64,000 nucleotides of DNA from Prostheceraeus crozeri (GCA_907163375.1 CAJQUW010008671.1:62001-126000); one strand, 5' to 3'; positions 30,058 through 38,834 are shown, counted from the first letter of the stretch. The notes: generated by a model from the letters alone, not told the origin. Numbers and translations: made by a program.

Positions 30058-31260
30058 TATTTGTATGACATTGGGTAATGAACATTATTATTGACCTTCT
30101 TGGTAGATTGTTAAGCAATTCGACATAAGTTTGTTCACAAGTGGGCCTACTTTCGGCCAAACGCATTCCATTGCACCGCAGAGTCATCTACATGTGGAAA
30201 CTTTGACGGCTCTCTTCAAAATATTTGGGCCATCTTCCAAATAAGGAACATTAAACGATACCATTGTTTTTGAAGCATGTAGTATGTATGATCACGCCCC
30301 CAATTGATGATTTCCAGATTTTTATCTGAACTCCCTGAACATCATACGTGTAGACATGTTTTCTCGCTTCAACACATTATTGGTTCTTACTATAATTCCT
30401 CTCTTAAAAATTCATGGTTATTTTATAAGTGCCTCATTTTGAATAAAATATTTAGAAGTAGTTTTGAAATACATGCATACTTCTTAAGAAGTGTATTTTT
30501 GGTATAAAAAAATTTTGGTTCAATTTGGAAGTATCCAACTGTATACGATTATATTGATTGATGAATATTAGAGGGTTGACAGCTAGGTGGTTGAATCATC
30601 TCGTCCGCCCGGCAGCACGAATTTCTTCAGCGGAACGAGGCTGAAAATAGGACTTTCGGAGAATGCAGTACACCCTATATATTGCTTCTACGAATCTGCG
30701 CGTCTGCCATGTTCTACCTGTTTCCTATTCTTATCAGATAGGATAAAAAAAGTAAACACGTAAATCCAACTGGGTGTGGATTGAAGTTTTTGAAAATCTT
30801 TTCAATGTGACCGATGTGTCTGACTATAATGCCTCTTTCATTAATGATGCCTCACTCTGCAAGAATGAAATACTTGTTCTCGTCTCTGATTATGAGCTTG
30901 AGAGTGGTCGTGGTAGGGACACGACCAGAGACAATTCGATCAGTTCCCTATAATCAGAGAAAATTTTCATGGCTCCCACTCTGACTAACTCCTCATAAAA
31001 AAGCTTTAAGCGGGAAGCACCAGCTAAGTCATTAGTCATGATTTTTTGCATGGAATATCTTCAGGTCATTTTCTATGCGGTACTAATGTGTCTATGCCCA
31101 CGATCGGTGATGTATCGTATACGAAAATGCATTTAAATACAGTAAGTTTCAGCCAAAATTCAATTAAGATGCTGTGTTTGACGCTAAAAATAGCGATTTG
31201 ATAAATGTAGATATGTTTAGCTTCTTGAACAATGGCATGTATAGTTCACCATTTTTCTTT
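30058..31260. other. DRC10 intron, no gene; one interspersed repeat copy
   Basis: Host intronic DNA. The part at about 30705-30805 (minus) is related to the repeat copies at 58164, 60440 and 60830. Nothing else was recognised. Confidence 0.55.
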
Positions 31261-32019
31261 TTAGTGATGGATGGATCCTGATTTAATTCGCTTCAGCCAT
31301 TCTAGTACGAATAGGGTTGCTGAAGCGATCGATGATATCGACATCAAATCGTCTATAGAAAAAGAACAATCAGAATGACGTAGTACAATATGACCTAAGA
31401 TGACACTCGTACTGTCTAGATTATCAATGCTTCTTCGATGTTCAGCAAAACGGACGCCGAAGGGTCGATTCGTAGAGCCAATGTAGCAATCATTGCATAG
31501 TCTCCTCGCAAATCGATATACAACATAGCACATGCTACAATTATACCTATTAGGAAGCGTTTGACAAACTTTGTAGTCACATTTTTCAGTATAACTAAAA
31601 TTGAAATTGCTGCAAATTTTGGTACCGGGTTGATTTATGACTCTGATAGGTAAATCGCAATTCTTAGTTAATTTGTTGATTTTACGGGTAGTTGCGTTGC
31701 TCACGAAATTCAATTTTAAATTGATTTTGTTGGGATAGTTATGGTTACTAGTCGTAGGCTTATCAACGTTAGGGTACTGGAAAGGGTTGAACCCATTGAG
31801 TTTTAGTTTAAGATCCATTTTAGTTTTACTATTTTTCAAGTTGTTTGCGTCTGAACAACGGTTTTCTAGATATTTGTAACTATTGCTAACGAACTTCGAT
31901 TTTATATGAGACGGTACCCAGCTATCTATATGCATAGAATTACCGGAGTGACATTCTTTATTATACCAGGTGAAGTCAATGCGGTCATTGACAGTTATAC
32001 TAAGATCTAAAAAGTTGAG
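31261..32019 (-). pseudogene. Penelope-like element, C-terminal half (GIY-YIG), split by element 2
   Basis: The minus-strand frame starts with INFLDL-type linker sequence (NVLNFLDLSITVN), the region that follows the reverse transcriptase in PLEs. It goes on to a Cys-rich segment and VYRFARRLCNDCYIGSTNR then FGVRFAEHRRSI, the GIY-YIG nuclease with catalytic Arg and following His/Arg. It ends at 31261. The upstream half of the same element lies at 57145-58075, on the other side of element 2. Confidence 0.85.
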
Positions 32020-32025
32020 AACGTT
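32020..32025. repeat. Target site duplication AACGTT, left copy of element 2
   Basis: Identical to 57139-57144, adjacent to the 5'-AG terminus. It lies within PLE coding sequence. Confidence 0.95.
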
Positions 32026-32277
32026 AGTAGCAAAGTCTGGCCCCCGTCCGCAGCATTTGCACTAAAGTACATGACCTTGCCCCGGGCATCGGAGCACACG
32101 CCCACGCATCAGAGCACGGGGTGGCTAAGAGGACAGGAAACGGAGCACACGCCCACGCATCGGCGCACTTGGGGGCTAAGAGCACGGAGCACCAATCGGA
32201 GCACGCGGCGCCGAGCACGTGTGATGAGTCACAGCAAGGTATATAAGTAAGGCGCTGTCAGAGAAAATCATTCTCAT
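32026..32277 (+). repeat. Left terminal inverted repeat, element 2
   Basis: Matches 56869-57138 in reverse complement, with one fewer copy of a unit containing GGAGCACACGCCCACGCATC. GGAGCAC-type words occur about six times. The inner end holds a TATATAAG box, so both inverted repeats act as promoters pointing inward. Confidence 0.93.
32240..32247 (+). promoter_or_regulatory. TATA box for 32281 gene
   Basis: TATATAAG, 41 nt before the ATG, inside the inverted repeat. Confidence 0.75.
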
Positions 32278-32280
32278 CAT

Positions 32281-32706
32281 ATGTCGACAACATTAACGGG
32301 TAGATTACGCCCTCTGGCTGAGACACGTCATCCCAAGGAGGAGATATCCTATACACCTTATTCATCGAAAGACTTTATTGTGGAACGAGACTGTAATACA
32401 CTGTATATTATTCCGACAAAGGAGAAGATTGTGTCGTTAGAGAAGATTATTGCAGAGCTTCGTATTCAGTTGCTGAATGTAATACTGTATGGACCACGCT
32501 TCTTGTTTGATATTCGAACATCTGCAAAGTTCCCCAAAGGTGCACTGGACGTGTCCTATCGCTATTTGAACATTGGTGACGATTGGGACGTGGAAGAACT
32601 GATTGATTCGTTGCAGAAGAAGTTACGTTCTCAACTGGAGTGTCGTTATTTTGGGGGAATCTTGTGTATGCAGATTGACATTGGGTTTGGTTCATTGTTT
32701 ACGTAA
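32281..32706 (+). CDS. Unknown early protein, element 2
   Basis: 141 residues starting at the first ATG after the left inverted repeat. Mixed alpha/beta composition with RLRPLAETRHPKEE at the start and a YRYLNIGDDWDVEELIDSL block. No family recognised. The TATA box and the position suggest early expression, mirroring PolB at the other end. Confidence 0.6.
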   Translation: MSTTLTGRLRPLAETRHPKEEISYTPYSSKDFIVERDCNTLYIIPTKEKIVSLEKIIAELRIQLLNVILYGPRFLFDIRTSAKFPKGALDVSYRYLNIGDDWDVEELIDSLQKKLRSQLECRYFGGILCMQIDIGFGSLFT

Positions 32707-32731
32707 GATACATTATCTGAACCACGATATA

Positions 32732-33646
32732 ATGGAGCCACCAACAAAGAAGAGGCGAACCACAGTCCGTCCCCGCCCTCAACCCTATTATGAGTGCGAG
32801 TTTTGCAATAAACGCTTCCGACTGTTTTCACAATGCATCCGTCATGGACGCAAGGAGATAGGGAAGGAGTATTGCGATCGTTGTGGGAAATGGTGGACTA
32901 CCGATCATTGCTGCTCTCTGGATAGAGGTTACTGGGGCGACAAGGAGAGTGAGTTCACCTGCCTGCTTTGCAAACAAGACTATAATATGGAAGCTTACCA
33001 TAAACACCCATGTGTGGGTCGGTGCAGGTACTGTGATGAGAAGATTCAGGAGGAGGAGAATGAATGGAATGAACATTTATGTCCCTATTTGAGCATGTAT
33101 ATGCCCACCGAACCCTTGGACCCGAATCGCCCAGTGGAGTCGGAGAGTACGAATTCATATCCGTACGACTTGTCAAAAGTGAAGTTGGCACGCTGTCCCT
33201 GGTGTCATAACATGTACCAAGCATTCTTCTTATGGGAACATGTTTGCAAACATCATAAGGAGGTGCGTGGAAGCAATCCGACGTGGAGCAAGACGAATGA
33301 GGCATGCGACAACTTTGTCTATATGTGTGTCTGTGGTGAGATGCTGCACCGTGACGTGGAGGAAGAGAAGGTCCGTCAATTTGTCTCGTTGCATAAGGAG
33401 CATATGGGCAAGAAAATATGGAAAAATCAGCGCGAAAAGTTGAAACGGATATATGAGAGTCAACCGAATCCGCCCAAGGAAGTGAATAGTGTCCCCCAAG
33501 CCTCGCTTCGACCAGAGAATAGAAATCGGGACCCACGCAAATATTTATTTGACTTTAGTAAGAAACGAGGGAGACCTCTGAAACCCATTGTTTTTAAGAA
33601 CCAATTGAATTGGTTCACGTATAATGTAGATTTGGATGATGAATAA
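32732..33646 (+). CDS. Zinc-binding protein with a duplicate of the PolB N-terminal domain
   Basis: 304 residues from the ATG at 32732. Residues 20-125 (YECEFCNKRFRLFSQCIRHG ... HPCVGRCRYC ... NEWNEHLCPYL) align block by block with residues 1-105 of this element's own PolB. The second half has a different zinc domain, CPWCHNMYQAFFLWEHVC then FVYMCVCGEML, that is shared with the protein at 37525. The C-terminus is basic. It probably binds nucleic acid or protein. Its stop codon overlaps an AATAAA signal. Confidence 0.75.
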   Translation: MEPPTKKRRTTVRPRPQPYYECEFCNKRFRLFSQCIRHGRKEIGKEYCDRCGKWWTTDHCCSLDRGYWGDKESEFTCLLCKQDYNMEAYHKHPCVGRCRYCDEKIQEEENEWNEHLCPYLSMYMPTEPLDPNRPVESESTNSYPYDLSKVKLARCPWCHNMYQAFFLWEHVCKHHKEVRGSNPTWSKTNEACDNFVYMCVCGEMLHRDVEEEKVRQFVSLHKEHMGKKIWKNQREKLKRIYESQPNPPKEVNSVPQASLRPENRNRDPRKYLFDFSKKRGRPLKPIVFKNQLNWFTYNVDLDDE

Positions 33647-33647
33647 A
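33642..33647 (+). terminator. Polyadenylation signal AATAAA overlapping a stop
   Basis: GAATAAATG at the end of the zinc gene; stop and hexamer share bases. The same design occurs at 35362. Confidence 0.6.
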
Positions 33648-33675
33648 TGTAGTGATCAATCTCCTATTTTTGTGA

Positions 33676-33685
33676 CTAAGTTATG
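33676..33685 (+). promoter_or_regulatory. Late-type motif CTAAGTTATG
   Basis: 33 nt before the ATG at 33709. Confidence 0.65.
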
Positions 33686-33708
33686 ATTGGGAAGCGTAAA
33701 CATTAATC

Positions 33709-33990
33709 ATGACACGCCGTAAACGACGCCAGAGAGGAGGAACTGTAAGACATGTGAAACGGTATATAAAATCTCAACTGCATCGTAGAGGGCGTGAAGC
33801 TCTTCAGAGACATAAAGGCGAATTGATTCGACGTCATTTGGGCAATACGTTGTTGCCAGCAGCGTGGCGACCACGTTATAAATCCAATAATCAAATGATA
33901 AAGGAAGAATGGCAACGGTTGAAACACGATCTAAATAGGAACAAGTTGGGAAAGTTAAAGACGTTAGGGAAACTATTAATGAAGAACTAA
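33709..33990 (+). CDS. Small basic core protein, element 2
   Basis: 93 residues, over a third Arg/Lys/His, opening MTRRKRRQRGG. No hydrophobic span. The composition and the position next to the pX-like gene suggest a DNA-condensing core protein of the virion. Family not identified. Confidence 0.6.
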   Translation: MTRRKRRQRGGTVRHVKRYIKSQLHRRGREALQRHKGELIRRHLGNTLLPAAWRPRYKSNNQMIKEEWQRLKHDLNRNKLGKLKTLGKLLMKN

Positions 33991-33996
33991 GTAGGG
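33987..33996 (+). promoter_or_regulatory. Late-type motif CTAAGTAGGG
   Basis: 33 nt before the ATG at 34020; it overlaps the preceding stop codon. Confidence 0.6.
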
Positions 33997-34019
33997 ACAT
34001 CTAGTCTATCACGGTAATC

Positions 34020-34289
34020 ATGCAACGTGGAGGTATTTATCGCGGAAGCCGTCGTCAAAAAGGGGGTATTTACCGTGGTAGTCGTAGACAAAAAGGTGGA
34101 ATCTACCGCGGGAGTCGTAAACAAAGAGGAGGCATCCTCCCATTTTTAGCCCCCCTCATCCCTGCACTTATTGCCGCAGGGAAAGCTGCAGCGTTGGGAG
34201 CAGCGGGTGCAGCCGGTGCCGCAGGCGTAAGCGCTTTAACGAATAAAATGTCAGGAGGAAAACGTCGAAGGAGACGTCATCATCGCTAA
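34020..34289 (+). CDS. pX-like core protein, element 2
   Basis: 89 residues. Three copies of RGGIYRGSR(R/K)QK are followed by RGGILPFLAPLIPALIAAG, a Gly/Ala stretch, and a strongly basic tail GGKRRRRRHHR. RGGILPxLxPLI is the signature of adenovirus pX/mu precursors. The Gly-Gly pairs resemble adenain-type cleavage sites, which would release a basic peptide. It lies in a late gene pair with the basic protein at 33709. Confidence 0.75.
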   Translation: MQRGGIYRGSRRQKGGIYRGSRRQKGGIYRGSRKQRGGILPFLAPLIPALIAAGKAAALGAAGAAGAAGVSALTNKMSGGKRRRRRHHR

Positions 34290-34322
34290 ACCAATCATGT
34301 TGTACACCACCCTAGGGACGGG

Positions 34323-34330
34323 TATATAAG
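34323..34330 (+). promoter_or_regulatory. TATA box for exonuclease gene
   Basis: TATATAAG, 39 nt before the ATG at 34362. Confidence 0.75.
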
Positions 34331-34361
34331 TCGAGACACACAAGGTGAGATTCATTTCACG

Positions 34362-35363
34362 ATGCGTCGGATTCAGCATTTGGGCGAGCTCATGCAAGGT
34401 TCTTATACCATTACATTTGATCATCCTAAAGTACAACAATGGTGGGTGGAGCAGAAGAAGCCGGTGCGCAATTTCATCGTATTTGATACGGAAGGAGATC
34501 CCATGCAGGAAGTCGCTGCCATTTGGTGTCATTATACGCCCAGAGACGATAAACCGACCGGATATGTGACCATTACATCGCGCTTCCATGACTTTATCAA
34601 ACATGAGACATCGGGGTGTGATGTTTTTGCGACTAATTTTATTCATGGTCTCAACCCACGTGTGATTGGGAAATGTGGTGCAGAAGAGAGTGTGATTATT
34701 CACCGTTTTAATTGCTGGGTCCATGAAATGACACGCGAGTATGGAGACGCGGAACTGATTGTAGGGAATGGATTATCGGAGATGGAAAGAGCTTGGTTGA
34801 AAAGCATAAAACTCTTGGAAAAAGTGACAATGGATAGTATTTCTCTCCCCGAATGGTCTCAACGCATTGACTCTCATTGGAATATATTCGCCTCATGTAT
34901 GCGGGATAGTGAACTGTATAGGATTGGCTACAAGGAACATATGCGTCGCGGATGTCACTGGATGAATCATTCCCAGTATGAAGGGAAAGAAGCTTACCGT
35001 CGAGCCCTGTTACATTTACGCCGAGGGAAAGCACTCACAGAAACTCAAGCTGCCAAGGTACAGTATGGGTACCACTGTGCGCTGTCAGATGTGGTCGAGA
35101 TTCTCCTTCATTATTGCTTTGAACTACACTATCGACTTTATGTGCATACACTGTATTTAAATTATGATTCCTGTGAAGCTGCATGGGCCTGGACCAAGAT
35201 TGACCACATCACTGTGATGCATGAATCAACCACGGTGGACAATGGACAACTCCACAAGTCTTACATTGTTCATTATTGTAACTTCAGTGACTATGCCGAA
35301 CATCGTACCTTGTGCAAGAATAATGCATGTTGTGAAATGACTCAAGAAAGTGCATCTCTATAA
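34362..35363 (+). CDS. DEDDh-type 3'-5' exonuclease, element 2
   Basis: 333 residues. Exo motif I is NFIVFDTEGD (D42, E44). A middle motif, IVGNGLSEMERAWL, takes the place of Exo II, with Glu rather than a clear Asp. Exo III is YGYHCALSDVVEIL (H238, D243), the HxAxxD pattern of DnaQ/RNase T/TREX-like nucleases. A C-terminal ~80-residue Cys/Tyr-rich domain is unassigned. It is separate from PolB, which has its own exonuclease domain, so it may process nucleic acid or act against host RNA. TATA-driven, so probably early. Confidence 0.7.
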   Translation: MRRIQHLGELMQGSYTITFDHPKVQQWWVEQKKPVRNFIVFDTEGDPMQEVAAIWCHYTPRDDKPTGYVTITSRFHDFIKHETSGCDVFATNFIHGLNPRVIGKCGAEESVIIHRFNCWVHEMTREYGDAELIVGNGLSEMERAWLKSIKLLEKVTMDSISLPEWSQRIDSHWNIFASCMRDSELYRIGYKEHMRRGCHWMNHSQYEGKEAYRRALLHLRRGKALTETQAAKVQYGYHCALSDVVEILLHYCFELHYRLYVHTLYLNYDSCEAAWAWTKIDHITVMHESTTVDNGQLHKSYIVHYCNFSDYAEHRTLCKNNACCEMTQESASL

Positions 35364-35367
35364 TAAA
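35362..35367 (+). terminator. Polyadenylation signal AATAAA after exonuclease
   Basis: Overlaps the stop codon (CTATAATAAATG). Confidence 0.6.
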
Positions 35368-35641
35368 TGTTATTCCAATCACCTGTTATTTTCAATGATC
35401 ATTGACTTGGGAATATAGCACTTGTCAATTTTATGAACCATTTTCAACATTAAAATAATGCTAACTTGTAAATTTTATGAACGATTTCCAATCTTTAAAT
35501 TCAATCTTTAACATTAATTTTAACTTCTATTCTATCATGATATGTCCTATAACCCATTTCACCCTTGAATAAAATAGTCATAGCTTACCATGTATGTTTA
35601 TTGAGAAGAAATCAAGATAGAAAGAATAATTACACATACAT
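35364..35641. other. Convergent 3' region, no gene
   Basis: AT-rich gap between tail-to-tail genes. It holds direct repeats of AATTTTATGAAC (35430, 35472) and a minus-strand AATAAA (TTTATT at 35597-35602). Confidence 0.65.
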
Positions 35642-36220
35642 TTAAAAAACCCAGTCACTGACTTCACTTATAAAGTCCACTGCATCCAAGTTGGCGATGG
35701 CTTCGTCAATGTTCTCCAATTCAGTGCGACGATTGAATCTACTGCTTAAGTTGGTCAAGGGCTTACGGAAAGGTTGACGATAAAGGTCCAGTTCGGGATA
35801 GTCGTCGGAATTGGGGGGCGTATTCTCCTTCTCATCTGTCAAATAGTCCTCCACCTGTTCTTCACTCAAACTTGGTGGTCCGGGATCGGTGACAGAGGTT
35901 GATAATGTAGGTGACGGTGGGATGTGAAATGGTCCATCGATGGTGGGTGGTGTTGGCGGGAGGGAATACGGTCCATCGGGATCGGGAATGGAGCCCCAGT
36001 GGGATGGCAGATCCGTTGGAAAGTCGTCATCACTGGTCGAAGGTAATGGACTGGCTGGTGAAGACGGTAGAGGGTTTGGACTTTCTGGAGTCGGTGGTGG
36101 AGTGTCAAGAATCATTTCAGGTTCGCTATCACTATCTTGTAATAAAATGTTACGCTGTAAAATAGCACGTTGCCTAAGATCACTGGGATCCACTTGTCGG
36201 AATTGGCGTTGGTAAATCAT
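35642..36220 (-). CDS. Proline-rich disordered protein with KEN motif
   Basis: 192 residues from the ATG at 36220, chosen because a TATA box (CTATAAAG at 36260-36267) lies about 40 nt upstream; the open frame further upstream covers repeat DNA. The centre is Pro/Ser/Asp-rich (LDTPPPTPESPNPLPSS). It contains DEKENTPPNSD, a KEN box typical of APC/C substrates, and an acidic-hydrophobic C-terminus (LDAVDFISEVSDWVF). No LxCxE was found. It may be an early regulator of host transcription or cell cycle, comparable in style to adenovirus E1A; this is inference. Confidence 0.6.
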   Translation of the reverse strand: MIYQRQFRQVDPSDLRQRAILQRNILLQDSDSEPEMILDTPPPTPESPNPLPSSPASPLPSTSDDDFPTDLPSHWGSIPDPDGPYSLPPTPPTIDGPFHIPPSPTLSTSVTDPGPPSLSEEQVEDYLTDEKENTPPNSDDYPELDLYRQPFRKPLTNLSSRFNRRTELENIDEAIANLDAVDFISEVSDWVF

Positions 36221-36239
36221 GTTCACGAGTGTTATGAAG

Positions 36240-36385
36240 GTGGAACATTTTCGGCTTGGCTTTATAGTTTTGCAAATACCCCATCCCCTGCTCCGAGCAT
36301 TAGACGTGCCCCATTCCATGCTCGGAGCACAGAACGGAGCATTGGGTGTGCCCCATTCCATGTTCGGAGCACCTATCGATTGGAG
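36240..36385. repeat. GGAGCAC-rich divergent control region
   Basis: Repeated units such as GTGCCCCATTCCATGCTCGG and CGGAGCAC, similar to the words in the inverted repeats, lie between divergent genes. A TATA box points left and a late-type motif points right. Confidence 0.6.
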
Positions 36386-36387
36386 AA

Positions 36388-36397
36388 CTAGGTAAAA
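36388..36397 (+). promoter_or_regulatory. Late-type motif CTAGGTAAAA
   Basis: 35 nt before the ATG at 36423, with no preceding ORF end here, so the motif is not merely a stop-codon artefact. Confidence 0.6.
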
Positions 36398-36422
36398 ATG
36401 GAGAAACGATCAAGACACATAC

Positions 36423-36818
36423 ATGATGGAAGACTTTCACGTGTACACCTATCCAAATCAGCTCATTATTTATCCGAAAACGACATGTCAACCGCACGCG
36501 ATGTTGGAGAAAGTGATTCCATATGTGAAGGAGAAGATCAAAGTAAAGCCTGAATGTGAACTCTCCATGGATACATTCACGATTTATGAATACAAAAGAA
36601 ATGGTTCTCCACCATTGATGGGCGCCAGTGAACGTTATTATGAAAGTGACATCCAAGAAATGGATGACTATTTATCCTCACTGAAGAACGTATGGGACTA
36701 TGAATTTATGGACAGTGTTAACAAAGAGATTCTTGGTGTCTATTGTATAACGTTTAATTTTGAATATATCTCTGTTGGATGGACATCAGAAGAAGAATAT
36801 GTAAGCGATACAGACTAA
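36423..36818 (+). CDS. Unknown protein, element 2
   Basis: 131 residues, acidic, with Tyr-rich YTYPNQLIIYPK near the start and a YESDIQEMDDYLSSLKN block. No family recognised. An AATAAA follows at 36824. Confidence 0.5.
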   Translation: MMEDFHVYTYPNQLIIYPKTTCQPHAMLEKVIPYVKEKIKVKPECELSMDTFTIYEYKRNGSPPLMGASERYYESDIQEMDDYLSSLKNVWDYEFMDSVNKEILGVYCITFNFEYISVGWTSEEEYVSDTD

Positions 36819-36823
36819 GTATG

Positions 36824-36829
36824 AATAAA
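36824..36829 (+). terminator. Polyadenylation signal AATAAA
   Basis: Nine bases after the stop of the 36423 gene (the stop ends at 36818, within CTAAGTATG). Confidence 0.5.
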
Positions 36830-36974
36830 GAAAATGTCGTCGTATGAATCATGTTGCTTTTCCATATTATAAGCATTCTGCTATTGGGGTTGATAGATTT
36901 GGAAAAACATGCTACTTGTACTCCTTTTTCTTCTGAGAGAGATTGTACGCATACTCACCGCGATGAGTGACTAT

Positions 36975-36984
36975 TTAAGTTATG
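36975..36984 (+). promoter_or_regulatory. Late-type motif TTAAGTTATG
   Basis: 37 nt before the ATG at 37012. Confidence 0.6.
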
Positions 36985-37011
36985 GATCCTCACACTCTCT
37001 CAAATAAGATC

Positions 37012-37149
37012 ATGTTACTCCTGCCCTATTATCGAAAAAGACGACATCGCCCTATTCGGACAAGACACCCTCGAAAAAGACGACAACGTGGAAGATGGAC
37101 ATCACGCCCACAGAAAGTTCGACATCTCCTTCGCACCAAGCGCGGATGA
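37012..37149 (+). CDS. Protamine-like 45-residue peptide
   Basis: Found from the promoter rule. The frame MLLLPYYRKRRHRPIRTRHP continues to 45 residues, almost half Arg/Lys/His, with no acidic residue. It overlaps the start of the next gene in another frame. Composition matches small virion DNA-condensing proteins (adenovirus mu/VII type). Too short for homology. Confidence 0.55.
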   Translation: MLLLPYYRKRRHRPIRTRHPRKRRQRGRWTSRPQKVRHLLRTKRG

Positions 37150-37544
37150 AGATCCTTATTGATTTTTGGTTCGATGAACGCATCCGAGGCAATGATATCC
37201 CCAAATTAGAAGAGTTTACCGACACGTCCACAGTCTATTTGAATCAATTGGTACTGAATGACCACTATTCCATCGTGGGACGTGTGTATTTACTCATGGC
37301 TATTTTTGAGGATGATGTTTTGTATGAGGAAACACTATGGAGGTTTATGAATGAGAAACATTTGAAATATTTACAAGAGCTGTATCATAAACGTGTGATT
37401 TCAGCAGCAAGTCTTATTTATATCAAAGAGACATTGAATCGTATCTGTGCTCATTTCAGTGTTTTGTTTCAATGGCCAACGAATGTATTTAAGCATGCAC
37501 AGGAACACACAACAAAAATCAACCATGAAGGGAGGAACGCGTGA
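37095..37544 (+). CDS. Unknown helical protein, element 2
   Basis: 149 residues, predicted all-helical, with VGRVYLLMAIFEDDVLYEET and LYHKRVISAASLIYIKETL. No motif recognised. Both ends overlap neighbours (55 nt with the basic peptide, 20 nt with the zinc protein), which suggests coupled translation or shared transcripts. Confidence 0.5.
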   Translation: MDITPTESSTSPSHQARMKILIDFWFDERIRGNDIPKLEEFTDTSTVYLNQLVLNDHYSIVGRVYLLMAIFEDDVLYEETLWRFMNEKHLKYLQELYHKRVISAASLIYIKETLNRICAHFSVLFQWPTNVFKHAQEHTTKINHEGRNA

Positions 37545-38799
37545 AAGTGAAGAGACACTGACGTTGCGAAAATTGAGAATAACCCTATGTCCTGTCTGTA
37601 AATGCCCTTATCAAAAAGATCGTCTGAGAAGGCATATTTATAATTCACACCATCTAAAATATAAAACAAAAGAAGAGATAAAAGCAAGTCAAGAGTTCAT
37701 CTATGCATGTCTATGCGGGGAAACACTCGATGGAACGGTTGATAGGAAGACAGCTCAACAATTTGCGCGTCAACATACCCATATTTTAAACGAGCGAATG
37801 GAGGGAGAAAATGTGAGTAAACTCAACTATATTATTCAACAGCATGTTCCGAGATCCTCTTTGAAGGTGTCATCTACGTTGACAGGACAAGATCGACAAT
37901 TATCACCCACCTCACGTCGTGCAACCCCCTTGCGACCCCCTCAACCTATGAATACAGATTTGGATGCAGACGATAGTCTAGAAGCACTCATTCGACCCTC
38001 TCCAGCTGATCATCGCGCCTTAACACAAGCAACACCTGATAATGCTCACACTATGCTGCAAGCTGTCGTGAAAAGTATGGTTGAAGATCGAGCCAGAGTG
38101 GATGCTCCCCCTGATCCCACCCATACGGTCCATCAAATACAAGAAGAATTGAATCGATTGCCGCCAGATGTTTTAGCCATGGCTGCTAATGAGATTGATA
38201 TGAGTCCTATATCGTTAGAGAATATTCAACCTACACTAAGTCATGTGACATTTGATAACTACCCAGGTCCTGTCAATGATCACAACAGTTATGTCCAAGC
38301 CATGTCGAACACAGTGGGAAATCCAGAGGTTGATCAACAAGAATCAAGAGAACCTCTCCAACAACACTCGGTGGGGGTAGGAACCCCTCAACAACAACAC
38401 TCAGTGGGGGTAGGAACCCCTCAACAACCCATGGACGCACACCCCGTGGAGGAAAGAATGTTTTACCCAGTCAATTCACCTGTCATTGACAACTCCCACG
38501 AGTACATTATTCAACTGAACAATTTGAAAAACAGCGCCATTGTTCAACTGTTGAACGATTCTATTCGTCTCCATGAACGTCATTTAAATGCTCGCAAACG
38601 CATCTTGCACGTGTTGGAAGATGCATTTAATCAACACATTCATGAACCCAATCGTACAGATGGCAATGGAGACTATTTGGATGAGACATTGGAAAGCATG
38701 CGTGACTTGCTGACTCAAAAGGAAGAGTTTATTGCCCACTTAACCAACCAAAATGCAGACGTCCACGCACGCTACATGAATTTGGTGAACGCCATGTAA
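37525..38799 (+). CDS. Zinc-domain and coiled-coil protein, element 2
   Basis: 424 residues from the ATG at 37525. The N-terminal zinc domain LCPVCKCPYQKDRLRRHIYN with FIYACLCGETLDG is a paralogue of the second zinc domain of the 32732 protein. A long disordered region contains two copies of QQHSVGVGTPQ. The C-terminal ~100 residues are helical (IVQLLNDSIRLHERHLNARK). A structural or cement role is possible but unproven. Confidence 0.55.
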   Translation: MKGGTRESEETLTLRKLRITLCPVCKCPYQKDRLRRHIYNSHHLKYKTKEEIKASQEFIYACLCGETLDGTVDRKTAQQFARQHTHILNERMEGENVSKLNYIIQQHVPRSSLKVSSTLTGQDRQLSPTSRRATPLRPPQPMNTDLDADDSLEALIRPSPADHRALTQATPDNAHTMLQAVVKSMVEDRARVDAPPDPTHTVHQIQEELNRLPPDVLAMAANEIDMSPISLENIQPTLSHVTFDNYPGPVNDHNSYVQAMSNTVGNPEVDQQESREPLQQHSVGVGTPQQQHSVGVGTPQQPMDAHPVEERMFYPVNSPVIDNSHEYIIQLNNLKNSAIVQLLNDSIRLHERHLNARKRILHVLEDAFNQHIHEPNRTDGNGDYLDETLESMRDLLTQKEEFIAHLTNQNADVHARYMNLVNAM

Positions 38800-38800
38800 A

Positions 38801-38810
38801 CTAAGTTATG
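38801..38810 (+). promoter_or_regulatory. Late-type motif CTAAGTTATG
   Basis: 34 nt before the ATG at 38835. Confidence 0.65.
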
Positions 38811-38834
38811 TGGGATAGAGGATGATATACAAGA

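Noticed and set aside
30304-30507. 67-codon frame between the elements
   Set aside because: No start context, domain or composition support.
32828-33536. Minus-strand frames up to 193 codons opposite the zinc gene
   Set aside because: Cys/His-free mirror frames of a real + strand gene.
36221-36361. Longer N-terminus for the Pro-rich minus-strand protein
   Set aside because: The extension translates the GGAGCAC-rich control repeats and the TATA box; the ATG at 36220 fits the promoter spacing.
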